From Berberis thunbergii (lineage: Eukaryota > Streptophyta > Magnoliopsida > Ranunculales > Berberidaceae), in NCBI GenBank assembly GCA_003290165.1, contig QNQO01010778.1, positions 1 through 64,000 on the forward strand: 64,000 nucleotides of DNA. Reading direction: 5' to 3'. The notes below the pieces were generated by a model that did not search any database, was not told where the DNA came from, and saw only the letters and a program-made list of their open reading frames with translations. Positions 20,705-29,180 of the stretch are shown in pieces (the stretch's first letter is position 1; every line of letters begins with the position of its first letter). Position numbers and translations under genes: made by a program.

Positions 20705-23700
20705 ATGAGCCAGAGTAGAGCACTTAGACAATTCACTTTGAGTACAGGGAAGTCTGCTGGTAGGAATTCCTCAGGGCGGATTACCATTTTCCACCGAGGA
20801 GGTGGATCGAAGCGATTGCAGCGAAGAATTGATCTGAAACGAAGCACTTCGTCTATGGGCATTGTAGAAAGGATAGAATATGACCCTAATCGTTCTTCTC
20901 GGATCGCTCCAGTACGATGGATCAAGGGGGTGCAGCTACGCCGCCAGAGGAAATGCAACACAATAAAAGCTCGGCCGCGTAAGATCCTCGAACCTACCAA
21001 GGCCACAATCTGCAGCCTTTTTTCGTGCTCTTCCCTGCCCGGGAAGGTAGATCAAAGAAAGGTAGCCTGCTTCTCTCCTGGACGGATGGCGGCTTATGTA
21101 GTGGTCGGCCTTCCTACCAGAATGCCTCCTTGGTCGAAGAGCCAAGCCAGCGCAGGAAGCAAAAAAACTTGCGCGAAGGACGTTTTCATCTCAGCCCTCT
21201 CCTCTCCAACAAAGGCCAAGGGAGAGACTGCATCCCTTTCCTTCGGTAGCTCTTTTTTGATCCCAAGGATAGCGGTAGCTGGGGCAAAGCCCGCTTTCTT
21301 CGCTCCGCGAATGAGAGAGAAACTCAGAGGAAAAAACACGTTCTCTCTTTGCGAGGTTCGAAAGTGGAGAACGCATAGCATTCTCTGGATCAAACGTAAA
21401 GCAGCGCTTTCTTGGCAGAGTTTTAGGCGGCAAGATACTTTAGGGCTTGTTGGAGCTGCTGAGCATAACGAATCGAAGCCGAAGACGGATCAAGGTAGCT
21501 TGCCTGCCAAGCCGATAGGCGAAGGGCCGAAGGATGGAGCGTGCAAAGTCGATCGTGTACCTGTCGTGTGACCCGTTGGTCCTAAGCAATGTCTTTCGCG
21601 AAGCCACCCACCTAGAAACCAGTTTCTAAAATCGCTAGCGCGTTAGGCACTAGAAGTGGAAACCGCCAGATTAATGGTGGAGGCAGTCTGGCGGTTCTGG
21701 CAGTCTAGCGGTCTGGGCGGAATCTAGGCGGGTCTAGGGCCGGACTCTAGGCGGGTCTAGGCGGGGGTCTGGGCGGCCTAGGCGAACTCTAGGCGGTATG
21801 GGCGATTTTTATTTTATTTTTTTATTTTTTTTTAATAAGGCTAATTGTGTTCTTATTTTATTTTCTTTCCTATTTTTTAAAAATAAACTATTTAATTATT
21901 TTTTATTCAGTATATGTCTAAATGTAGCAAAGGATGATTACTTGATGGAATTCTCAAAGGATCTGCCGGTACCAATTTTACTGATGTAGATTTTATCAAA
22001 CATAACTGAGATTATTCATGCAATTTGAAGAAAAATAAAAGTGTACACAAATTAAAATTTATATAAAGTACCCATCAACAGCTCTCCTTTATGTTAGGGG
22101 GGCACTTAAATTGAACTTCGATCGGATGCGGGTATCCAATCCCGCCGCTGAGATGTCCAGCGGATTCCTGGGCCTTGACGAATGGCCGGCTACCTTTTAC
22201 GTTAGAAGAGCAAAGGGCCCGGGGCATAGCAGGATGAACCAATGTGAATGAGTGTAAGCTTCGTTGCCCGAACACGATTGGTGCTGACCACACTAGGTGC
22301 TACCGTGGTAGCAAGAGAGGCCAGGCGGTTACAATTGAGAGGTTGTCACTGAGCATTCCTAGTCACACGGGAAGAGAGGTCAAATGGCAAGGCCATACGC
22401 CCGTTTGGCTCCTCGCGGAGTATAGCTCACATCCAAACATCTGATTGGGGAACGGGGCAACGCCCATGAAGCTCCGGCGGAAAGGGAAGGCCTGCCAGGC
22501 CGTATGCCCATGGGTGCAGGATTCTTCGAAAAAAGCGCGGGCTGACTCGGAGACCTGGGATCTTGGCTTAGCAACGAATGAAGGGAAGCTCGAAGAGCTT
22601 TCTCCGCCAGCGGCTTATGTAGTGGTCGGCCAACTAAAGCTCGCTAAGCTTCGCCCCCCCCTTATTGAACTTAGTAGTCGGCATTCTATAAGCGACTTGT
22701 CGAGTCTACGAAGCTTTGCTTCTTGTAGTCGGCCGGTAATGCCTCCCTTCATTTGCTTGCCTCCTTCCAGCCCAGAATGCCTACGGACTAGAAGCTAACC
22801 GCCGGAAGCTCACCCGAAGGGTGAGCTTCTGGCGCAGGAGGCCCAGCATTCTGCCAGACGTCCCGGCCTGGGAGCCCCGTTCGCCTTTGGTACTTCAGTA
22901 GATCTAGATCTTAAAAAAAAAAAAGCGCTACTTCAATGCAGCCTTAACTACAACTACATTACGCAAGCCCCACCGATACTTACCTATAGAGTCAAAGTAC
23001 CAGTGACGGTGACTTTATAGGTTTATGGATTCTGTAAGCTAAACTCCATAAAAACTCCTAAAATAATATCAACAAACAACATGTCGTGACCAACAAGCAA
23101 CGGATGAGCGTACTACCGCGAAAGCCGTTGCGCTAACGCGCATACATTTTCTTGGTTGGTTGACTTTGTAATGTAAACTCACTAATAGGCGGCGTTTATT
23201 CAAACCTCGTAAACTAAGTTTCCTTGGTATTTTAGTAGTACGACAGTTGTTGTACTTTTCAATTAAGTAATAAAGTAGCTGTACAACAGAATGCCGTTCG
23301 CCTTTACTTGAGTATTGAGTAGTACTTAAGTAGCTAAGTTTCCAAAGGTTTGGAACCCTGTCCTTATCTTATCTAGTCTAGTCATAAAGGGCTTCTAAGA
23401 AAAGTAAGGAAGGAGGCATTCTGGTGGTAAGGCCGACGACTACACGCGGAGAGATCTCTATACCAAGTCATGAGCGATAGCGAAGCCAAGCCGCCGCCTA
23501 TAGGCGAAGGGACGAAAGCCCGGCGAAGGTTAGACCAGAGAAAGCACGAAAAAAAGTACGTTAAGGTTACAGAGTCACTTAGCCGTCTACAAAGGGAAAG
23601 GCGTCGGTACAGAGTCAGGTCAGCTGTGGATATAGACTAGGCTAAGGAACGGAGTCTAAAACTATGGACCGAGACTACACTAAGGAACAAGGAAGCGAAA

Positions 23701-24559
23701 GCTAATGAGCAAGGAACGAAGCTGCTTCTCTAATAGCCCCGTTGAATAGGAGGCGAAGGAACGGAGTATTTTTTGTCTTGCTTGTACTTGTAAATAAAAT
23801 TCTTTTTTTTTTTTTTTTAGAGATAGGGGGGGCTTCAAGTTCTTAGGAAGAGCCGTACGAGGCAGCTCACGTACGGTTCGGGAGCCGAGCCCCAGCACAG
23901 GGGCTTAGGTCAACACTTATATAATAGCCAGTCATCAATTGGAAGCGGGCAAGATGGTGATGAATTGCGATTGGTCCAAACCTTCGACCAGCGGCTTCTT
24001 GCGACCTGCCCAGAATGCCCAAGACTTTGTTCACACAGCGAATAAAGGCCGGGTGGAAGGGGGCAGTCAGCTGGCTGCTTCTTGGCCACGCCCCCCTGCT
24101 TATAGATACGAGATACTGGATCTAAATTCTCAAATAGGAAATTGCATACCATTAGCCGATATACGTATAGGAACATGGGTACATGATATTGAATGTAATC
24201 CAGGTCAAGGCGCAAAGCTGGCTCGAGCCGCAGGAACTTTTGCTAAAATAATGAAGGAACCGGCACCACAATGTCTTGTGCGGCTACCCTCGGGTGTTGA
24301 AAAACTCATTGATTCCCGATGCCGAGCGACTATTGGTATAGTTTCCAATCCCAACCATGGTGCACGTAAGCTTAGAAAAGCTGGACAAAGCCGGTGGTTA
24401 GGCAGACGCCCCATTGTTCGTGGTGTTGCAATGAATCCAGTGGATCATCCTCATGGAGGAGGTGAGGGGCGCACCAAAGGAGGCAGACCCTCGGTTTCAC
24501 CTTGGGGTAAGCCCACCAAAGCTGGATTTCGAGCTAGGGTGGGGAAACGCAGAAATTAG
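20705..24559 (+). CDS. rpl2: rpl2, mitochondrial ribosomal protein L2 (two exons)
   Basis: Large-subunit protein L2 near the peptidyl-transferase centre. Exons are 20705-21565 and 23915-24559. Exon 1 begins at ATG (MSQSRALRQFTLSTGKSAGR) and contains GRITIFHRGGGSKRLQRRID and SMGIVERIEYDPNRSSRIAP. Exon 2 contains NCIPLADIRIGTWVHDIECN, ATIGIVSNPNHGARKLRKAG and the C-terminal VDHPHGGGEGRTKGGRPS. The predicted length is 501 codons; plant mitochondrial L2 is much longer than bacterial L2 because of a large internal insertion. The splice keeps frame (GTC then ACT). The donor is GTGTG and domain V is visible, so splicing looks possible. rps19 and rps3 remnants follow in the ancestral rpl2-rps19-rps3 order. 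Confidence 0.93.
21620..22076 (-). mobile_element. Truncated non-autonomous hAT-type element inside rpl2 intron
   Basis: The end at 21620 reads CAGTTTCTAAAATCG, close to the terminal repeat CAGTGTTCTAAAAATCG of the complete element at 36318-37023. The body aligns in reverse with that element. It shares the GGCGG/TCTAGGCGGG-rich stretch, an AT tract, the GGTACCGGCAGATCCTTTG block (here 21956-21975 in complement) and the GATGGGTACTTTATATAAA block. About 215 bp corresponding to the other end are missing, so one terminal repeat is lost. Confidence 0.85.
23092..23160 (+). repeat. Mitochondrial GCAACGG repeat family, copy 5
   Basis: Standard-orientation core with no 32-bp unit and the CATTTTCTTGGTTGGT ending, most like copy 2 at 12183. 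It lies within the rpl2 intron. Confidence 0.85.
23850..23914 (+). other. rpl2: Group II intron domains V and VI
   Basis: 23850-23879 reads GAGCCGTACGAGGCAGCTCA and then CGTACGGTTC. The GAGCCGTACG and CGTACGGTTC arms pair around the loop, as in catalytic domain V. The following stem (GAGCCGAGCCCC / GGGGCTTAGGT) has a bulged A region suited to branching, seven to eight bases before the exon. Confidence 0.88.
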
Positions 24560-24562
24560 TTC

Positions 24563-24610
24563 ATGCCACGACGATCTAGTTGGACCGGGAAACAAAGGGG
24601 GAACAAGTAA
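24563..24610 (+). pseudogene. rps19: rps19 with internal deletion (15 codons left)
   Basis: Three bases after the rpl2 stop comes ATG CCA CGA CGA, giving MPRRSSW, the usual start of plant mitochondrial S19. The frame then runs directly into TGKQRGNK and a TAA, which resembles the GRKKGKK-type C-terminus of S19 as I recall it. Roughly 80 codons between the ends are gone without breaking frame. The spacing to the rps3 start (13 bases) looks ancestral, which supports an internal deletion rather than a chance match. Confidence 0.7.
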
Positions 24611-24623
24611 AGTCAAAACGCAT

Positions 24624-25007
24624 ATGGCACGAAAAGGAAATCCGATTTCAGTAAGACAATTCCCTTTAGTCCTTTTAGATAAGGGGAAGAAATTCCTTTA
24701 TCTAAAACTCAAACTTTATCTCCACTGCTGTTTTTTGGATAAAGTACTCCCTTTAATCTTCATATGTGTTTTTGGATTAGCAGGGAACTCCGAAATCTCC
24801 CATTGCATGAACAGCCCGAACCCCCAAGACCCGGGGTTCATTGACTTCTTTGCGCGAGAGCAGGAGCTTCCAACGGAGGAAACAGGTTCAAGTTCTGGTG
24901 CTAACGATAATGATGATATTGTGCCGTTTCCTCTTCAACCTTCTAGCTCTGCGGCGCGCCCTCCCTTTCAGGCTGACAATCCGTGTCCCTCAAAAGGATG
25001 GATATAG
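24624..25007 (+). CDS. Chimeric ORF of 127 codons with rps3 N-terminus
   Basis: The first 11 codons, MARKGNPISVR, are the start of mitochondrial rps3. Homology stops at 24656, before the normal end of rps3 exon 1. The next 116 codons are not rps3. They comprise a hydrophobic stretch around residues 29-51 (LHCCFLDKVLPLIFICVFGL) and then an acidic, Ser/Pro-rich tail (FFAREQELPTEETGSSSG, NDNDDIVPF). I do not recognise the donor. The start codon and leader are those of the rpl2-rps19-rps3 transcription unit, so the ORF would be co-transcribed. Chimeras of a known mitochondrial gene start plus a membrane-spanning segment are the usual form of cytoplasmic male sterility genes, but nothing here shows that activity. 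Confidence 0.6.
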   Translation: MARKGNPISVRQFPLVLLDKGKKFLYLKLKLYLHCCFLDKVLPLIFICVFGLAGNSEISHCMNSPNPQDPGFIDFFAREQELPTEETGSSSGANDNDDIVPFPLQPSSSAARPPFQADNPCPSKGWI

Positions 25008-25270
25008 TCAAAGAGCTGACTAAATATAGGAGGGATTTTAACCAAGTTCTAAAAAATATGGATGCAAGGGGGCTAGCCTGATACCTCGAGAAAGTTTCAC
25101 CATCTTTGATATTTCATGGAATTGAGATATTTCATATAATGGAGATCATCTACTCCAGGCTGTAGGGTTTTCAATTTTAAAGAAATTAATTCCAGCCCCT
25201 CATGTACTATAAAGTTTGGCTAATTAACCCCAAAATACAGGTATAATATGTCTTACAACAATATGATTCG
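25008..25270. other. Right junction zone of the mitochondrial block
   Basis: Composition shifts from mixed to AT-rich nuclear sequence. No gene seen. The junction probably lies between the end of the chimeric ORF and the repeat that starts at 25271. Confidence 0.45.
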
Positions 25271-26202
25271 TGTAGCGGACCCAGGATTTTAGTCATGGGG
25301 GGGGGGGGGGGGCGAAATGGCAAGCAAAAAACATTTTTACTCGAGTTAGTAAAATAAGAAAAATACATTGCATATACCAAATTGAATTAAGTGTAATCCA
25401 ATTTTAAACCAAAATAAGGTAACAATATCAATAACCTTAGCAAGGGGCAAACGAGTGTAATAACTAAAATATATAACTAAAATCACAAAATAATTAGGAT
25501 AAATATCTAATTGAAGCTAAAAAAAATCAAAAATTTATGAACATAATAAGATCCTAATACAATTTCATCGAAAAATGTTTATATGAGGCTCAAATTTTTT
25601 ACGAGTTGGCTAGTGGCATATATTTTCATTGAATTCTTTAGTTATTATTTTAGATATTAATTTCAAATATTTTTTTGGTTGGAGGTTTTACGCCACTTGT
25701 GAACAAGCAATTCATTGCTTTAATGTTTACAATAACATATAAAATTGCGTTGAAAACAAAAAAAAAGTAGGGAAATGTAACAATGACAAAATTGTATAGA
25801 CATAAAGAAATCATACACTCCGAGAGGACCAAAAATAAATTTTTATTAAACTAAACAATTTTTTTAATGTTTGCAATTACTTTAAAATTGTATTGAAAAT
25901 AAAAAAATTAGGCGAGTAACAATGATAAAAATAGTAATTATCAATAACTATAAAAATATATAGTGAATAGCCATAAAAAAAATATGCACTCGATGAGTAT
26001 CGAACTCTGGTTGTTCACAAAAATTTACAAACTTCTAACCACCACACCAACAAAAAGATATAAAATTAGTTGAATAAACAATTTACATATTGTATTATAC
26101 ATTATAAAATAAAAATTTTAAAGGTTAAGTATATAATAAAATTATTTTAAAAGTTGAAGGGGAGCAGCTGCCCCCTCGCCTCTTAATAGGTCCACCCTTG
26201 TG
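25271..26202. mobile_element. Degraded hAT-like element with GCGGACC-type ends
   Basis: The left end reads TGTAGCGGACCCAGGATTTT followed by a long G run. The right end reads GGGGAGCAGCTGCCCCCTCG, then AATAGGTCCACCCTTG. The GCGGACC and GGTCCACC ends are imperfect inverted repeats of the CAGGGGCGGACC type common to plant hAT-derived repeats. The interior is AT-rich and non-coding. A clean target duplication is not visible, so family assignment is tentative. Confidence 0.4.
25985..26055 (-). other. tRNA-like A box / B box segment
   Basis: On the minus strand TGGTGTGGTGGTTAGAAG fits a polymerase III A box, and GAGTTCGATACTC, about 30 bases on, fits a B box. No cloverleaf forms. It may be a SINE head or a tRNA-derived part of the surrounding repeat. 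Confidence 0.3.
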
Positions 26203-26647
26203 ATCGTGTTTGCTTTGCCAAAAAAAAACAATAAATAAATAAAATTGAAAATAAAAAATGATCAAGATGGCCAAGTTTAGGTTTCTAAGCCCCCTTCTCG
26301 AGTGCATGCTAACACAAATTTTGAATCTTACATCAAGGAAAGGAAAAGGGAAAGGAGGGTGCAGGAAAAAAAAACTTTGAAATAATTTTTTTTTTTCAAA
26401 TTCATGAATATGGACCGTTGGATTAGATCCTACGGATGTTATTTGTGAGCAGGAGCCCGTGCTGCGGTTTGTGCGCAGGAGCCCCCCGGTCCAGTTTTAT
26501 TTGCTTTGCTCAGTCCTCACTCTGGGAAAAGTACCTCACGTTTCTGAACCGTTCGGTGCAGTCAATTAGTTGACAAAAAAACCCATGCTGTTTAAGTCCC
26601 TTGATCAATGCATAATAATAACAGAAATTCTAAATGTCGAGGAAGTG
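26203..26647. other. AT-rich nuclear spacer
   Basis: No gene seen. A G/C-rich patch at 26450-26495 stands out from the AT-rich flanks. Confidence 0.4.
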
Positions 26648-26796
26648 GGCGAGGAAGTGAGCGAGGGGAGGGAGGTGGCGGGGTGGGGACCGTTCACCTC
26701 CCTTAGGATGTGTGCCGTATTTTTTGGCGCACGCATCCCGAGAGAGGTGAACGATCCCCATCCCGCCACCTCCCTCCCCTCGCTCATTTCCTCGCC
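26648..26796. repeat. Near-perfect 69-bp inverted repeat (foldback)
   Basis: The left arm 26648-26716 and right arm 26728-26796 are reverse complements with only a few mismatches, separated by an 11-base loop. The arms begin GGCGAGGAAGTGAGCGAGGG and are rich in GGGAGG. The result is a strong hairpin and two mirror-image open frames that are not genes. It is either a small foldback transposon or a hairpin RNA source. No target duplication is evident. Confidence 0.85.
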
Positions 26797-27540
26797 ATGT
26801 ATCTCAGACTTACAATGATACAAATCCAACTTTACAGGACAACAATGATTAAAACAAAAGAAAATATTAGATCGATAACAAATATTCTGGTCTTCTACTT
26901 GCATAGATTGTTATAAATCTGGGGGAATCAAATACAGCAATAGTGCTAACCTTTTTCATAAAAATATTTGTGTGTTGAATGTGTGAAGCCAGAACCCAAA
27001 TTTAGTAGGATCTGAATAAAGGATATTAGTACAGGCTGTGACAACTACCAACTGGTACATACATGCTGAAACAACTATTATCAGAATGAACAGTTTTTAT
27101 GACAAGTAAACAATCATCTTGCCCCATTTGAACAAGTGATGATTGTTTACAAATGACTATCTTGTAAGCAGGAAATATGCCAGACTAGGGTTCCTTATTT
27201 TACTTTTAATTTCAGTTAGTTCAATATATAACATTACAAATGTTTTTCTTATGATTACTTTATTTTAAACAATCTAAAACAATAACCAACATTTTGGATC
27301 AAGAAAGAAAAACCTTGTTTTTGACACTTTTCATTAACTTGAAAACACTAGATTAGAGTTTATGTAAAGACAATATGTACAATGCAAGGTAGGAAAACAC
27401 CTTTGTATTTATCCTTCTATTAAGTTAATCTCCTAGTTATTCCACCCTTCACAATGACCGATCTAGTATAACCTTCAACCTCCAAGAGACCCCACAAACC
27501 AACATTGGAGGATCCACTAGAATGGATCGTCACTCCATCA
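26797..27540. other. 3' flank of the glutaminyl-tRNA synthetase gene
   Basis: AT-rich sequence without a gene. The part from 27131 onward is repeated at 61950. The synthetase polyadenylation region must lie here, but I cannot place the site. Confidence 0.45.
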
Positions 27541-29180
27541 TTACTTATTCCCAATTTTGGAGTAAGAATCCTTAAGTGTGACCGTTCTGTTGAAGACAAG
27601 TTTCTCAGACGAGGAGTCTGGATCTACCACAAAATATCCTGGCAAAAGAAAGAGCACAATAGATATTAAGGACTGACATAACAAACATATTCAATATCTA
27701 TGTTGTGGAACAACTAAGTAGGAAAGCTTGAGGGCAATGTTAAACAGAGGTGTCATAAAGAAAATTTGAAACGTGTGTTTGATTGCTAGGAAAATCATAA
27801 TTCAATGGAAGATGACTTTCCACGAAAATGGATACAAAACTTTTACATAGAACATGATTTACAGACATCCACAACTTTCAGGAGGCTAGCGAAGTCAAGT
27901 GAGAGAAAAAGCTGTTGAAGATTTGGAAAAAGTGTTTATCAGGTTCTCTATTGTCAAATTTACAATGGCTTCATGGATGATGTGTTGATGAAACTGAACT
28001 TAATCAGGTGTGGAGAGTCATAAACTATGGCTAAACAATTTTAATCATTTGACGCGAAAAGAAATTACCAGATGTCTCGAGGGATTGTAACTTACCTAGC
28101 CTCTCAAACTGAAACTTATCACCCACGGCAGCACCACGAAGGGAGTGCAGAGAAAATGCTTCTGATATAACCTCCTTGGACAACGGATTTAAATCACCAA
28201 GCCAGTCATCAAGCTCTGCAGGGTTCTGACACCAGAAAAATGATGATTACCAGAAAGTTTGTTTATCAAAGAGAAGAAAACAAGAATGGAAATGAATGCC
28301 TACCTCAGAAACAAACAGTCTATCAAACAATCTAACTTCCACTTTAAGAGGATCAACCCCAGAAGAAGGATGTGCGACCCAATGAAGCACACCCTGCATC
28401 AATTTTATATCGCTAAGAATCATCACAATTATAAGTGTACATGCACAACAATTGGTTCATCTATGTCGGAAGAAAACCTTGGGCTTTGTCGTCTTTGAAG
28501 CATCATACTCAGCATGAATCTCGACAACACTTTCTTTATCATCCCCATAGATAACTTCTGTACATTTTATGGGAAAGGCATACCTGCAGCATGGACAAAA
28601 TATTAGAATCATGGTGCATTGTCCTATCATGAAACAAGGACAGAAATCTGCATATTCTTTTCTTCTCTTTTTTCCCTGAAAGAAGATTCAAGCTTAATTT
28701 AAAAGATAGAAGTACAAGGAGATCCCCACTAAAGTAACAACAAGGACCTATTGTTTGGATACACTGGAATCTCAATTGACAAGTGGATCTTCAAAGTGAA
28801 CCCCTCTTAAGACTATGATGCACCGAACAATCCCACAAGATCGCTATGATCTTCAATAACAGGATTCCGGATGAATATTTCTCGAGTAAGCATAACCTGC
28901 AATTCAAAGCAAGAGAACAACATACAAGGGCTCTCCGAATAGGGATTAGAGATGAGAGATCATCAACAATCTTCACCCAATTTACCAGAAGATGTTCGAA
29001 GCCAACCCTTTGAAGATAGAAATTTCAAATGCAAGTAACAGCATCGACAAAAGCCTCTGAAGTTTGAAGAACCTACTATTTTCCTTTGGCAATCCAAACA
29101 ACCCAACAAATTGCATCACTTTTGCTTTCCCTTTAGATAAGGCGTTACTGAAACCTTCAAAACACTGACCATAATTTGGG
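27131..29180. repeat. Segmental duplication, copy A
   Basis: Matches 61950-64000 in direct orientation, over 99% by eye: about seven differences, three of them single-base indels. It includes exons 20-23 of the synthetase and about 410 bases of 3' flank. The match is still running when the window ends. Confidence 0.95.

Larger units (their letters stand above)
21566..23914 (+). other. rpl2: Group II intron of rpl2
   Basis: It starts GTGTGACC and ends GTCAAC. Near the 3' end, 23850-23879 forms domain V and 23880-23914 a domain VI-like stem. No maturase frame is present. The intron contains a truncated hAT-type element (21620-22076) and a GCAACGG repeat copy (23092-23160). A CGGCTTATGTAGTGGTCGGC string at 22611 also occurs, less its first bases, in exon 1 at about 21090, indicating a small internal duplication. 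Confidence 0.88.
1310..25010. other. Mitochondrial DNA block (NUMT candidate)
   Basis: This stretch carries nad1 exon 1, ccmB, trnK-UUU, rpl2 with its group II intron, and rps19 and rps3 remnants, all angiosperm mitochondrial genes. It also has a plastid psbD fragment and a family of short dispersed repeats, both typical of plant mitochondrial genomes. Sequence on both sides is nuclear. Introns and unedited-looking codons are retained, so transfer was by DNA. The reading frames are undamaged, which suggests a recent insertion. The edges are uncertain: left between about 1260 and 1700, right between about 25010 and 25270. An assembly join of a mitochondrial contig to nuclear DNA cannot be excluded. 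Confidence 0.8.

Noticed and set aside
20545..21006. 153-codon minus-strand frame
   Set aside because: Antisense shadow of rpl2 exon 1 with no domain.
24453..24623. Upstream extension of the chimeric ORF, starting within rpl2
   Set aside because: It overlaps rpl2 exon 2 in another frame. The rps3 ATG at 24624 is the natural start.
25298..25315. Long G run as a possible quadruplex regulator
   Set aside because: It lies at the degraded end of a transposable element and homopolymer length is unreliable in assemblies.
26570..26904. Two frames of 82 and 99 codons on opposite strands with near-identical protein segments
   Set aside because: They are the two strands of the 69-bp foldback, not genes.
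28259..28498. 79-codon plus-strand frame, repeated at 63077-63316
   Set aside because: Antisense to synthetase exon 21 and neighbouring intron; its repetition reflects the segmental duplication.
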